Source: Cellvibrionaceae bacterium (GTDB lineage Bacteria; Pseudomonadota; Gammaproteobacteria; Pseudomonadales; Cellvibrionaceae). From it: DNA of 64,000 nucleotides. The DNA lies in NCBI GenBank assembly GCA_025800365.1, contig JAOXRT010000081.1, positions 31,834 through 95,833 on the forward strand. Direction: 5' to 3'. Shown here in pieces: positions 1-9,789 of the stretch (position 1 is its first letter; each line of letters begins with the position of its first letter). The notes under the pieces were generated by a model. That model worked only from the letters and a program-made list of their open reading frames with translations, had not been told where the DNA came from and ran no database searches. The translations under genes and the position numbers were made by a program.

Positions 1-199
<199 letters not shown>

Positions 200-204
200 C
201 TATC

Positions 205-990
205 CTAAGCGGAGTGTCGCGCGGGAATTCCGGCCAACTGAGCGCCATCCACTAACATTTGATGACCATTCACGAATGCCGCATCACTAGAAGCAAGATA
301 AGCAATACTGGCAGCAACATCCTCTGGCTTTGCCACTCGTCCCATTGGAACTAAGCTAGCCATTGCCTCCAACATAGTCTCGCGGCCACCAAGTGTTGAA
401 GCTATTGGGTCTAACATTTCGGTATCCACATAGCTTGGGTGTACGCTGTTACAGCGAATGGAATACCCTTTGCCGGCGCAGTACAGAGCTAGCGATTTAC
501 TCAGTAAAGTTACACCACCTTTGCTGGCGCAATAGGCAGCAATATCCTCACCGCCGACTAGGCCTCCTACTGACGATATGTTAATGATGCTGCTGTCACT
601 CTCATTGCACTTCATCAGCTTAATGGCATGTTTACAGCCTAGGAATACCGCTGTTAAATTGACATCCATCATTGCTTGCCAGTCTTGCAGCGCCATATCC
701 TCAAAATCACCGGTGATACCGATACCGGCACAATTCACAAGAATATCTAAGCCACCCCGCTGCTTGAGCTGTCGACAAAGTTCCTGCCAATTTTCCTCTT
801 GCGATACATCCAGCTGAAAAGCCCAGCATCGATCACTCATTTGCGACAGAGCCTGTTTAGCTCTATCAAAATTTAAATCGGCTAGCACAACCTGCGCACC
901 TTCATCGCTTAGGCGTTTAGCTGTAGCACGACCTATGCCAGAGGCCGCACCGGTAACCACTGCGGTTTTGTTTTGAAATCGTAATGCCAT
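205..990 (-). CDS. Short-chain dehydrogenase/reductase (SDR), 261 aa
   Basis: A classical SDR oxidoreductase using a nicotinamide cofactor on an alcohol or ketone. Visible motifs are TGAASGIG at residues 13-20, Asp38 (NAD preference), the NCAG variant of the NNAG motif near 86-89, and a complete catalytic triad Ser140, Tyr153 and Lys157 (YCASK). Length is normal for the family. I start at the ATG at 990 because it follows an AAGG site; a TTG at 999 is the other in-frame choice. It begins 11 bases after the stop of the TonB-dependent receptor and is followed by a second SDR, so the three form an operon. This suggests a redox step on a compound imported by the receptor. The substrate is unknown. 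Confidence 0.9.
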   Translation of the reverse strand: MALRFQNKTAVVTGAASGIGRATAKRLSDEGAQVVLADLNFDRAKQALSQMSDRCWAFQLDVSQEENWQELCRQLKQRGGLDILVNCAGIGITGDFEDMALQDWQAMMDVNLTAVFLGCKHAIKLMKCNESDSSIINISSVGGLVGGEDIAAYCASKGGVTLLSKSLALYCAGKGYSIRCNSVHPSYVDTEMLDPIASTLGGRETMLEAMASLVPMGRVAKPEDVAASIAYLASSDAAFVNGHQMLVDGAQLAGIPARHSA

Positions 991-1001
991 ATCAGACAAC
1001 C

Positions 1002-3389
1002 TTAGAAGTTTCTAGTCACTGTTAGGGCATACTCTCTTGGGCGACCAAAGTAGCCCTCAAAGTAACCGAAGGCTTCTACGTTGACGCCGTTAGAAATATA
1101 TTCTTCATCGGTCAAATTGTTACCAACCAAGGCTACGCGCCAATCACCGTCATTAGTTTCAAAACTGATACTGGCATCCACCAGCCAATAGGAATCAACC
1201 GTCAGGGGTTGAGTGTTATAGGCATCTTTATAAGTTTTGCCTTTGTAGGCGGCTCCAAGTCTAAGGCCTAACTCGCCAGCATCAGCAATATCGAAATGGT
1301 AGGCAATACTTGTGTTGAACGTTAGCTCCGGAGCATCAGGTAACTCATTACTTTTTCGAATACCAGAGCTTTCATCGAGTTCGTTGTAACGCGCATTGAG
1401 ATAGCCCAAGCCCATTTGCACTTCCAGCTGCGGTGTCGGTAGAGCTTTAACTTCCAACTCCAAACCGCTCATTTTCGCCTCGCCGGCATTGTTAACCGAC
1501 AAGACCAGTTGCCCGGTGACAGCATCCGCTCCAACAGTAGTAATTTGCATGTCTTCGTAGATGTTGTAGAACATAGACATATTGGCAACCAGGCGGCCAT
1601 CCATCCATTTCGACTTTATGCCAGTTTCAAAACTATTGAGCACTTCATGGTCGAAAGCTTTGTTTTCAGTTCCAACTTGTGGACGAGGAGACCACCCTCC
1701 TGATTTAAAGCCACTGGCAAAAAGGGCGTAGAGTAAAACATCATCCTCAAGGTGATAATCTATGCCGATTTTGGGGCTTAGACGCGTCCAGCTTTCTTCT
1801 AAAGGCGGGCCAAATTTCCCATCTTCTGTTAGCGGTACCCCAGTTTCGCGAATGGTTATTGGCTGCTGGGATTGAGTCAGTATAAAACTGCGAGCTAGTT
1901 CTTTCTTTTCATAGGTATAACGCAGGCCGGCCGTCATACTGAGTTTTTCACTGATGTCATAACTGGCATGAGCAAAGGCCGCCAGGCTTTCAATATCAAT
2001 ATCACTGCTTGGAGTCAGATCAAACTCTAGGCCTATAAGATCGTAAGTTCCTGAAACCAGTTTTACATCGTTTAAATCGCTGGCGCTTTCTTTAAAAGCG
2101 TAGACTCCAGCCAACCAATTTAAGCGATCATCAAAACTGATACCGGATAGTTGTAGCTCTTGTGAAAACTGCCATTGCTCAAAGTTATTGAAAGTAGACA
2201 CCACAGGCAGAGGTGAATGGTCGCCATCACGGCCAAATTGCGCTTCCATATTTCGATACGCAGAGATCGACTTTAAGCTCATCTCATTGCCAAGGTCCCA
2301 GTCGATAGTCGCCGAGATACCCCAGATGTCGTTATCATCAGCAACCTTGGCGGTACCATTACTACTACGACTATTACCGGTAATCCATCGTTCATCAAAT
2401 TGGGTATCCGCCGGCAGGCCAAGGGAGGGAGCGATAATATTTGGAATAACAGCGCCGTTGTAAAGCGTCTCAATAATTCCTGTCCCTGGAATTACCCCAG
2501 GAATATTCGTCACCGGATCGATGGCGCCAGTAGGATCTGGCATTGCACCAGCGGTCGAAGGGACAACTTTTATAAGCGTACCGGGAGCTCCGTTTTGTCG
2601 TTGCTTCTGAATATCAGCCGAGATCCGCACATCTATGTTATCGGAGGCTTCGAATGCAAAATCCGCACGCAGCATTTTCTTGTCTTCATTACCAAGATCT
2701 ACACCGTCGAAATTTCGAATTACGTAACCATCTCTCTGCAATGAGCCGACCTGGATACGACCGGCAGCGGAGTCTCCCATCGCAAAATCTACAGAGCCCA
2801 TCACATCTCGGCGATCATAGCGACCCAAAGTCATTTGCAATTTACCACCCGCTTCGCCGGTAGGCTTTTTAGTGACAACTTTGATAGCCCCACCGATAGT
2901 ATTTTTACCATAAAGCGTGCCCTGCGGACCTCTCAAGACCTCAACACGCTCAACATCAACCAGTGCTAACATGCCACCCACACTGCGGGCCAAATACACA
3001 TCATCGACGTAAAGCCCAACACCTGGGTCATTGGGAAAGAGAAAATCGGACTGCCCCACTCCTCGAATATAGGCTTGGGCCGCACTGCCACCGCCATCGG
3101 GCCTACCATTACTTAGCTCAAGGTTCGGGGTGAAGTTATTGATACCTTGAAGGTTAGAGATGCCCCGATTTTCTAGGCCTGCGCCACTGAAAGCAGTGAC
3201 CGAAACAGGCACATCTTGCAATGATTCTTCTCTTTTTCGAGCAGTAACCACGACCTCCTCATAGGCCCAGTTTTGCGATTGGGATGATTGTGCGGAAGTA
3301 TCACTTTGGGCCATGGTGTTTGTATGGGGGGCCGCAGAAGCGGCGATGGCTGAGGCTAGCAGCATTTTTTGCTTATTATATAGATTCAT
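1002..3389 (-). CDS. TonB-dependent outer-membrane receptor, 795 aa
   Basis: An outer-membrane gated beta-barrel for energised uptake. The ATG at 3389 is chosen because it is followed by a signal peptide (MNLYNKQKMLLASAIAASA, then cleavage near MAQS) and preceded by an AAAGGT site; a longer reading frame to 3476 lacks these. After the signal comes a TonB-box-like stretch (EEVVVTARKREES), the plug domain (DVPVSVTAF, RGVGQSDF, VEVLRGPQGTLYGKN) and a 22-strand-type barrel ending in the aromatic residue expected for outer-membrane insertion (TVTRNF). No iron-siderophore signature is evident. Receptors of this kind in Cellvibrionales and sphingomonads often import organic substrates. The co-transcribed dehydrogenases and the nearby acyl-CoA ligase support such a role, by inference. 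Confidence 0.92.
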   Translation of the reverse strand: MNLYNKQKMLLASAIAASAAPHTNTMAQSDTSAQSSQSQNWAYEEVVVTARKREESLQDVPVSVTAFSGAGLENRGISNLQGINNFTPNLELSNGRPDGGGSAAQAYIRGVGQSDFLFPNDPGVGLYVDDVYLARSVGGMLALVDVERVEVLRGPQGTLYGKNTIGGAIKVVTKKPTGEAGGKLQMTLGRYDRRDVMGSVDFAMGDSAAGRIQVGSLQRDGYVIRNFDGVDLGNEDKKMLRADFAFEASDNIDVRISADIQKQRQNGAPGTLIKVVPSTAGAMPDPTGAIDPVTNIPGVIPGTGIIETLYNGAVIPNIIAPSLGLPADTQFDERWITGNSRSSNGTAKVADDNDIWGISATIDWDLGNEMSLKSISAYRNMEAQFGRDGDHSPLPVVSTFNNFEQWQFSQELQLSGISFDDRLNWLAGVYAFKESASDLNDVKLVSGTYDLIGLEFDLTPSSDIDIESLAAFAHASYDISEKLSMTAGLRYTYEKKELARSFILTQSQQPITIRETGVPLTEDGKFGPPLEESWTRLSPKIGIDYHLEDDVLLYALFASGFKSGGWSPRPQVGTENKAFDHEVLNSFETGIKSKWMDGRLVANMSMFYNIYEDMQITTVGADAVTGQLVLSVNNAGEAKMSGLELEVKALPTPQLEVQMGLGYLNARYNELDESSGIRKSNELPDAPELTFNTSIAYHFDIADAGELGLRLGAAYKGKTYKDAYNTQPLTVDSYWLVDASISFETNDGDWRVALVGNNLTDEEYISNGVNVEAFGYFEGYFGRPREYALTVTRNF

Positions 3390-3705
3390 GGTTTTACCTT
3401 TATGGGCGTTTTCTTGCACTATTTTTATGCAGCCATAATCCCCAAAGGCGAGAATTGAACCTATAGCGGAATACACTCATTTTATGTGTAAGCGTAAATA
3501 GGCTATGATGAGAATCACTTGGAGTACCAAGATTGAAAAATGGCCCTGGATAATAAACATAAATAGGGATCAGCATTCTAGCTGTAGGCCACCGGTGCGG
3601 CGGAAGCCGCCGAGATAACAAGTAGAATAATAACGCTTGATAAGCGCTGACCGAACAAAGCTTTGCTATAGCATTTGTTTGTCGACGCATGTGGAGATAA
3701 CCGTG
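3390..3705. other. Divergent intergenic region between receptor and LuxR-type regulator
   Basis: This 316-base gap must hold the promoters of the receptor operon (minus) and the regulator (plus). It contains a compact GC-rich inverted repeat, CGGCGG-AAG-CCGCCG at 3598-3612, which could be an operator or a leader hairpin. I see no convincing sigma-70 pair and no gene. The longer in-frame extensions of both flanking genes into this gap lack ribosome sites. Confidence 0.4.
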
Positions 3706-4833
3706 ATGAACAGCAATACGCTTAGCGCCACGGCGCTATTTGAACTCAATGATCAGCTAGCTGAAACCAGAAGCTACCAAGATATACCTAAAACGGTGTT
3801 GGATCCTTTGGCGCAACTTTTGGGTGCCGAAACAGCCTTGTTTGCCACAATGCGCAAAAGCAATAATAGTATTCAAGCAAATAACTTTATCTCTATTGGG
3901 ATAGATCATCGCTGCACAGAGTCTTACCAGAGTCAGTTTCAAAACAACGACCCGGTATTACCCCACGCTTTCAACAGCACTCAGCTCAAACACTTAAATA
4001 ACCGCAGCAAAGCTTTTACTTTTACCTTGGATAATATCGTCGATCAAAGAAGCTTTTCTAAAGGTGAGTACTACAATGGCTTTTTGCGTCCCAACTCTAT
4101 CCGTCAAATTATGGCGCTGGGTGTCCCATCTAAAAACGACAATTCACTAGTGTATATTTTTGGCTTTCATCGCTATTGCAATCGCCCATTTCAACAACAA
4201 GACGCCTTGCACTCAAGCTTTGCGGGCCCAGCACTCTATAGCTTGCTAAGCGAACTGGAAACCAAGACCCAGCTGCAAGATCAACGTTTTATAAACCACT
4301 TTTTAGGTAGTCAGAAAACCGAAACAGGCTTAGCTGTTTTAAACAGCGAATTTCAAGTCATGTTTGCAAATCTCAGCGGCCAAAATCACCTGAATATCAA
4401 ACAGCAACGCGGCACTTGCTATCTCCCGATACAAGAAGAGTTGAAGCTAAAGCTCAAAGCAGCCTTACAAGGGCTGGATGTATTTGATTATAAGCAACTG
4501 CGCACCGCAGGCTTAAATAGCTTTGAACTAACTTACGGACAGACCGGTATTAGAATGAGTGTTAAGCACTGCGAGGTTAATAAAGAACCTCGCATAGTAC
4601 TGAATACCAGTCGAGCCAAACACAATAATCTCGACAATTTGCTGCTTGAAAAGTATCAGCTAACAAAACGAGAAAGTGGACTAGCGGTATTAGTTGCACA
4701 AGGCTTAACCAACCCACAAATTTCCGAGCAGCTAAACATTAGTATTCGAACCGTTGAGAATCATCTACGCTCAATTTACAGCAAGGTGGGCGTGCATAAC
4801 CGTACCAGCTTGGCATTTGAGCTTACGCACTAG
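3706..4833 (+). CDS. LuxR-family transcriptional regulator, 375 aa
   Basis: DNA-binding regulator with a C-terminal GerE/LuxR helix-turn-helix in about the last 60 residues (LTKRESGLAVLVAQGLTNPQ, then ISIRTVENHLRSIYSKVGVHNR). The first 290 residues look like a GAF-type sensory domain, not an acyl-homoserine-lactone domain or a receiver. The start is the ATG at 3706, 10 bases after a GGAG site; upstream in-frame ATGs lack one. It is divergent from the receptor operon and upstream of the cupin and acyl-CoA ligase, so it is a candidate regulator of the locus (inference). Its TAG stop is part of a CTAG that flanks a tiny palindromic repeat. Confidence 0.85.
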   Translation: MNSNTLSATALFELNDQLAETRSYQDIPKTVLDPLAQLLGAETALFATMRKSNNSIQANNFISIGIDHRCTESYQSQFQNNDPVLPHAFNSTQLKHLNNRSKAFTFTLDNIVDQRSFSKGEYYNGFLRPNSIRQIMALGVPSKNDNSLVYIFGFHRYCNRPFQQQDALHSSFAGPALYSLLSELETKTQLQDQRFINHFLGSQKTETGLAVLNSEFQVMFANLSGQNHLNIKQQRGTCYLPIQEELKLKLKAALQGLDVFDYKQLRTAGLNSFELTYGQTGIRMSVKHCEVNKEPRIVLNTSRAKHNNLDNLLLEKYQLTKRESGLAVLVAQGLTNPQISEQLNISIRTVENHLRSIYSKVGVHNRTSLAFELTH

Positions 4834-4874
4834 GAAACCTCTTAGAAAATCTGCATTATTTAGAGGTTCCCTAG
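4830..4874. repeat. 37-bp miniature palindrome flanked by CTAG duplications
   Basis: CTAG (4830-4833), then a 37-base hairpin, then CTAG (4871-4874). The ends pair as AACCTCT/AGAGGTT with one mismatch nearby, and the right half (CTGCATTATTTAGAGGTTCC) closely matches the right end of the 264-bp element at 34672-34935 (CTGCATTATTCAGAGGTGCC). I read it as an internally deleted copy of that family. The left CTAG contains the stop codon of the luxR-type gene, and the hairpin may now serve as its terminator. Confidence 0.6.
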
Positions 4875-4969
4875 GAATAAATTCTCGAAATTGAGTAGAT
4901 TCCGTCATTCCTCCTGTTCCCTAGCTCGTTAATAATCCCTGTAAAATAACAGCGATAATGGGAACAGTT

Positions 4970-5449
4970 ATGACCACACTCTCAAGTAATACCGTGAAAT
5001 CCTTGGTACCTGAGCGTCCAGCTTTTTTTAATCCAGATAGCTTGCCTTGGACCGACTGGATCATGGAGGGCACCTACTTTAAGCTTCTTAATGTCAACGA
5101 ACTCACTGGTGGTTTCACCATGATACTTAAAGTTGATCCAGATATTAAAGCGCCCGTTCACCATCATATCGGAGGCATTGAGGCTTATATCACCGAGGGA
5201 GAGTTTGGCTATGGTGAAGACGATAGAGGCGGCGTAGGCAGCTACGTATTAGAATCTGGCGGCTCTATCCATGAACCTGATTCACCCAGTGGCACGACCA
5301 TGTTTGCCATTGCTCATGGCCCACTAGTTGGTTATAACGAAGATGGCTCAATCGCGGCAGTAGTCGATGCCAGAATGATGTACCAACTTGCGGCCGATGC
5401 CGGCGTTGCCGATCACATTCATCTGGTTAATAAATTCCGCGAAGAATAA
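4970..5449 (+). CDS. Cupin-domain protein, acetylacetone/dihydroxyacetophenone dioxygenase type, 159 aa
   Basis: A small single-domain cupin. The first metal motif is HHH at residues 64-66 with Glu71 (HHHIGGIEAYITEG). A later His101-Glu102 and His116 lie where the second motif is expected, so a mononuclear metal site is likely. The sequence resembles the 2,4'-dihydroxyacetophenone dioxygenase / ChrR-like cupins, which cleave C-C bonds in beta-diketones or hydroxyketones; the exact substrate cannot be told. I prefer the ATG at 4970, which follows GGGA; the ATG at 4958 has no ribosome site. It precedes an acyl-CoA ligase on the same strand, consistent with carbon-carbon cleavage followed by CoA activation (inference). 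Confidence 0.75.
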   Translation: MTTLSSNTVKSLVPERPAFFNPDSLPWTDWIMEGTYFKLLNVNELTGGFTMILKVDPDIKAPVHHHIGGIEAYITEGEFGYGEDDRGGVGSYVLESGGSIHEPDSPSGTTMFAIAHGPLVGYNEDGSIAAVVDARMMYQLAADAGVADHIHLVNKFREE

Positions 5450-5619
5450 CAATTTTCTTTTAGGCTTGGTGATTCGCAGATAGAACATAGACTAATAGCG
5501 AATTGGCCCAAGCTATAGCCCGCATTTATATTTCTGTAATCAGAGTAGCACTCGAAATGCGGGCTACTAATCTAATAATACGACCGCCCTCACCATTCAA
5601 AGAGCATGGAGTCCCCCCT

Positions 5620-7230
5620 ATGGATATCTATCAAGACGCTTATGATAATTTTCAGTGGCAACGCCCTGAGTACTACAACTTTGCTCGTGATGTAATTGAC
5701 AACTGGGCTGAACAAGATCCCACAAAGCTAGCGATGATTTGGGTCGACGACCAAGGGCGAGAAGAACATAGAAGCTTTAAAGATATTAGCGATGCATCAA
5801 AACGTGTTGCATCGGCACTTCAACAACAGGGCATAAGAGCTGGGGATCGAGTCGTACTAATGCTAGGGCGACAAATAGCTTGGTGGGAAGTGTTCACCGC
5901 CTGTATTCGTATGGGCGCCGTGGTTTCTCCAGGAACAGTACAATTATCGAGTAAAGATATCGCCTACCGTGTCAATGCGGCCGAGGCGCGTTGTATTATT
6001 ACTGATTCAGACAATGCCAAGAAATTTGACGAAATCGAATCAAACTGCCCAACGATTCACAGTAAAGTGATCGTCGAAGGCGAAAGAGACGGCTGGATAA
6101 GCTACCCAAGCCTGTTACAACAGCCTGCCGAGTTTGAAGCCGTCAACACACGAGCTGATGACGAAGCCATGTGCTATTTCACATCGGGAACCACCGGCTT
6201 TCCTAAAATGTGCATACACAACCATAGTTATGCTTTAGGCCATGAAACCACAGGAAAATACTGGTTAGATTTGGGCCAAGACGATCTTCACTGGAACCTT
6301 AGCGATACCGGTTGGGCTAAGGCGGCCTGGAGTAGCTATTTTGCGCCTTGGCTATGTGGCGCGACATTATTCACTCATCACTGCCCAAGCTTTGACCCAG
6401 TAGAAACATTGCAACTATTGGACAAATACCCTATCACCACCTTTTGCGGTGCACCGACAATTTACCGAGTGCTGGTGCAGCAAGAGCTACAGCAATTTCA
6501 ATTCAAGCAACTAAGACACTGTGTCAGTGCTGGCGAGCCCCTGAACCCCGAAGTTATGGAAACTTGGAAAAAAGTGACTGGGCTCACGATTAAAGATGGT
6601 TACGGACAAACAGAAACGGTTGTTCTATGCGGGAGCTTTAGCGGTGTAGAGCCACGCTTTGGCTCTATGGGAAAACCTGCTCCAGGCATTAAGTTAGCTG
6701 TGGTCGACGAAAACGGTCTAGAACTCGAAACAGGGCAAGAAGGTGATATTGCAGTAAAGGTAAAACCCGAAGCACCACAAGGCTTGTTTCGCGAGTATAA
6801 GAACGAAGCCGAGAAAACCGCGGCAACTTTCCGTGGCGACTGGTACATCACTGGCGATCGCGCCACTGTCGACAGCGAAGGTTATTTTTGGTTTGTCAGC
6901 CGAAATGACGATGTGATTCTTTCTTCTGGGTATCGTATTGGCCCCTTTGAAGTTGAAAGCGCCCTAATCGAGCACCCTGCGGTCATGGAATCCGCCGTTG
7001 TCTCCAGCCCAGATCCCGACCGCGGCGAAGTCGTAAAAGCGTTCGTGGTATTAAGTGCAGATTATCAAGCTGGCGAAGAGCTAAAACGAGAGCTTCAAAA
7101 CTATGTAAAAGCCGTAACTGCACCCTATAAATATCCGCGCAGGCTAGAATTCGTCGACGAGCTGCCGAAAACCGTTAGCGGAAAAATTCGACGTATCGAA
7201 CTACGTGAAAAAGAGTGGGCGACCAGCTGA
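5620..7230 (+). CDS. AMP-dependent acyl-CoA synthetase (medium-chain/aryl type), 536 aa
   Basis: Activates a carboxylic acid as acyl-AMP and transfers it to CoA. The phosphate-binding motif TSGTTGFPK begins at residue 188, the YGQTE motif follows in the centre, and the catalytic lysine of the mobile C-terminal domain is Lys522 (SGKIRRIE). The overall layout is that of the ACSM / benzoate-CoA ligase group and not of FadD. The start is the ATG at 5620, 8 bases after GGAG; the frame is open to 5503 but that extension has no ribosome site. It is the last gene of the plus-strand half of the locus and stands tail to tail with bioD. The preferred acid is unknown. Confidence 0.88.
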   Translation: MDIYQDAYDNFQWQRPEYYNFARDVIDNWAEQDPTKLAMIWVDDQGREEHRSFKDISDASKRVASALQQQGIRAGDRVVLMLGRQIAWWEVFTACIRMGAVVSPGTVQLSSKDIAYRVNAAEARCIITDSDNAKKFDEIESNCPTIHSKVIVEGERDGWISYPSLLQQPAEFEAVNTRADDEAMCYFTSGTTGFPKMCIHNHSYALGHETTGKYWLDLGQDDLHWNLSDTGWAKAAWSSYFAPWLCGATLFTHHCPSFDPVETLQLLDKYPITTFCGAPTIYRVLVQQELQQFQFKQLRHCVSAGEPLNPEVMETWKKVTGLTIKDGYGQTETVVLCGSFSGVEPRFGSMGKPAPGIKLAVVDENGLELETGQEGDIAVKVKPEAPQGLFREYKNEAEKTAATFRGDWYITGDRATVDSEGYFWFVSRNDDVILSSGYRIGPFEVESALIEHPAVMESAVVSSPDPDRGEVVKAFVVLSADYQAGEELKRELQNYVKAVTAPYKYPRRLEFVDELPKTVSGKIRRIELREKEWATS

Positions 7231-7267
7231 GTTTTAAGCTCGCCCGCCTGGGAGTCAAACAAGTTTT

Positions 7268-7948
7268 TTAAGGCAGTGTCAAATACGCTGCCGCTTGCTT
7301 GCTTGCTTCGGTTTGCCCTGCAAGGTAGGGTACAAAGCCCAAATAAGGGGCTGTCATTCTTTGTTTTAGGGTTTCTAGGTTTTCTTCCATGCAGCTCATA
7401 TTGGGATCTACATGATTGGCCACCCAGCCTGCTACCGTTAAGCCGTCTCGCCTAATGGCTTCAAGCGTTAGGAGCGCGTGATTGATGCAACCTAGTCGCA
7501 AGCCCACCACTAAGATAACCGGCAAACTCAGCTCTTTTGCGAGATCTGAGAAATCTTCTCGATCATTAAGAGGGACTCGCCAGCCCCCAGCGCCCTCGAC
7601 TACAGAAAAGTCATGCGGCGTAAACAAAGCACCACGGCAAAAACCAGCCAGGCGGCTAGCATTGAGCCTCACAGCAGCCTGCTCGGCAGCGATATGTGGC
7701 GCGATTGCTGGCTCAAAGGCATAGGGGTTGATTTGCTCGTAATCTAGCTCTTCCGACATAGCCTCCTGCAAAATCAAGGCGTCACTATTTCGCAAACCCT
7801 CATCACGGCTTTCACTACCTGAGGCAACTGGCTTAAGCGCTAAGCTGCGTAGGCCTTCACTATTAGCCTTATGCAGTAAAGCCGATGCAATAAAGGTTTT
7901 TCCGGCATCGGTGTCTGTTCCAGTTACAAAAAACGTTTTCTTGGCCAT
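7268..7948 (-). CDS. bioD: ATP-dependent dethiobiotin synthetase BioD
   Basis: Closes the ureido ring of biotin: 7,8-diaminopelargonate + CO2 + ATP to dethiobiotin, in the cytoplasm. The P-loop variant GTDTDAGKT is at residues 10-18, typical of BioD, and the VEGAGGWRVPL motif follows in the centre. The 226-residue length is normal. It is the last gene of bioB-bioF-bioHC-bioD, 53 bases after bioHC. bioA, needed for the step before, is not in the window. Confidence 0.95.
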   Translation of the reverse strand: MAKKTFFVTGTDTDAGKTFIASALLHKANSEGLRSLALKPVASGSESRDEGLRNSDALILQEAMSEELDYEQINPYAFEPAIAPHIAAEQAAVRLNASRLAGFCRGALFTPHDFSVVEGAGGWRVPLNDREDFSDLAKELSLPVILVVGLRLGCINHALLTLEAIRRDGLTVAGWVANHVDPNMSCMEENLETLKQRMTAPYLGFVPYLAGQTEASKQAAAYLTLP

Positions 7949-8001
7949 GGTATGTTTGCATTACTCGTTGAGTTTTCTGACGCTTAGCTATCGAATCATA
8001 A

Positions 8002-9774
8002 CTAAGCTAGGGGTTTCATTAACTTTAAATAAAACACCTGGTAGGTCAATGGCAATTTAGCACCTTGCCCGCTATCGTAACGATATTCCTCATAGGCCGC
8101 TAGAAGTTTAGTGAGGCGTTCCCGTGAAGATAAACCTTCATTCTGTCCCGCATTCATATTCTGCGCCCCTAAGGTTTTCAACTCATAGCGTAGCTGTTTG
8201 AAATTATCAAAAGCCAAGTCTATATCAGCCTCTTCGAGACTGAAGCTTAATCCGCTCTTCTCTATAGAGGCACTTAGATCCTTAAGGGCGCGAAAGCGAT
8301 TAACATGCACCTTATCATCGACCTGCCGCCAAGCTTCTCGAAGCTGCCATAAACTTCGCGGTCCTAACGTAGCGATATAAGCAGTCGCTCCCGGTTTCAG
8401 TACACGATGGATTTCCTTAAAAAGCTGGTCTTCTTGCTGGCACCACTGAATAGCTAAGCTCGAGAATATACAATCTATACTTTCATTAGCCAGCGGTAGG
8501 GACTCCGCATCTGCAGCGATATATTCCACATCCAGAAGCGAGATCTCTTCTTCGCATTGCCCTGCCTGTTGCTTGGAAAACTGCAACATTCCTTCTGCGA
8601 GATCTAAGTTAAGAAGCCTAGTAGGACTATGCTGCAGTAGATGGGTTAGACTTTCAGCTTTCGGCGTTAGAGTACAAAAGCCCTGCTCTAGCAATTTTTG
8701 AAAATAAGCGGTACCGGAACCTAGGTCCAGCACCGCTTTTCCCACAAAATGCTCGGCAGGCACTTGAGAGAATAAACGCTGACAAATCTGCCGCTGCAAA
8801 GCAGCCACACTGTCATAGCTTTTCGCAGATTTAGAGAAGCTTTTGGCAATACGCACCTTATCTAATCGATACGCGGCCGAGTTTTCTTTTAGGCTAGCCT
8901 GAAGCAGTAGTTCCGCCCGCGACTCTCTTGCGATCGAGGCTGGAATATTATGACTGCCCTTAAGCAGGCTTATTTGAATATTATCTTGCTGAAGATCCTC
9001 AATAGCCTTTGCCGCAGCAACCGGCACAAGAGCATCATTTTCAGCCAGGATAAAATGAATATTTTTGCCTCTCTCTGCCTGCAAAGCAGCGCGCGAATCA
9101 ATCGTTTCTAGCAACTTCAGGCAATTAAGCCATTGTTTTTTGTTTCCAGGCACTGAAAAAAAGTCGTTATTAAAAGCACTGGCCTTTAACTGCCGGCGCC
9201 CCTCAATAATTGATTTTTTAATTTGCGCAGGACTCTGGCTATCATCTTTGTTTTGTAAGGCTACAAATCGACTTAAGCAAGCTTCTGGATTTTCTTCAAA
9301 GGAGCGGAGAAAGATCTCAAAGTCAGCTGGATTCATTGCTGCCGGCCACTGCTCTTTGGCAACAAAGCAAGGGCCTACCCCCAAACAGCTTAGCGATACG
9401 ACTTTTTCAGAAGATAATAGGCATTGGGCGAGTAAACCACCTAATGAGTATGCAATTAAATGACAACGTTTTGGCAGCGTATTTTCCAGCGCACTAAGCA
9501 ATTCGCTTAGCTCAAACACTTCTGACTCATCAATATCAGGCCCATTAATATCAGGCGATGAAGTATCAAAGCCAGGCAGACTAATACAGTGGACGTTAAC
9601 TTTGCCTAGCATGGGTAATATGGGCTGCCAAATATCAGCCCCCATACCCCAGCCGTGAATGAGCACATAGTCTTCAGCTTGCGCATCATCGGCCCAATAG
9701 GTTTTGCATTTTAGCTGCTGCAATTCAGCAAACTCTGCACCCACTTTTAAATTAGGGTTACTCATCATATTCAT
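8002..9774 (-). CDS. bioHC: Bifunctional BioHC: pimeloyl-ACP methyl ester esterase + malonyl-ACP methyltransferase
   Basis: One 590-residue chain carries the first and last enzymes of pimeloyl-ACP synthesis. Residues 1-290 are an alpha/beta hydrolase of the BioH type: IHGWGMG oxyanion region at 39-45, nucleophile Ser110 (AYSLGG), Asp247 (ENDALVP) and His275 (GSHNIP). Residues 300-590 are a BioC methyltransferase with the SAM motif VLDLGSGT at 348-355. BioC masks malonyl-ACP as a methyl ester so that it can prime fatty-acid synthesis; BioH removes the methyl group at the pimeloyl stage. The fusion is known from Saccharophagus and Teredinibacter. Translation starts 15 bases after bioF. All catalytic residues are present in both halves, so it should be active. 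Confidence 0.93.
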   Translation of the reverse strand: MNMMSNPNLKVGAEFAELQQLKCKTYWADDAQAEDYVLIHGWGMGADIWQPILPMLGKVNVHCISLPGFDTSSPDINGPDIDESEVFELSELLSALENTLPKRCHLIAYSLGGLLAQCLLSSEKVVSLSCLGVGPCFVAKEQWPAAMNPADFEIFLRSFEENPEACLSRFVALQNKDDSQSPAQIKKSIIEGRRQLKASAFNNDFFSVPGNKKQWLNCLKLLETIDSRAALQAERGKNIHFILAENDALVPVAAAKAIEDLQQDNIQISLLKGSHNIPASIARESRAELLLQASLKENSAAYRLDKVRIAKSFSKSAKSYDSVAALQRQICQRLFSQVPAEHFVGKAVLDLGSGTAYFQKLLEQGFCTLTPKAESLTHLLQHSPTRLLNLDLAEGMLQFSKQQAGQCEEEISLLDVEYIAADAESLPLANESIDCIFSSLAIQWCQQEDQLFKEIHRVLKPGATAYIATLGPRSLWQLREAWRQVDDKVHVNRFRALKDLSASIEKSGLSFSLEEADIDLAFDNFKQLRYELKTLGAQNMNAGQNEGLSSRERLTKLLAAYEEYRYDSGQGAKLPLTYQVFYLKLMKPLA

Positions 9775-9789
9775 TATAAACTGCCCTAA

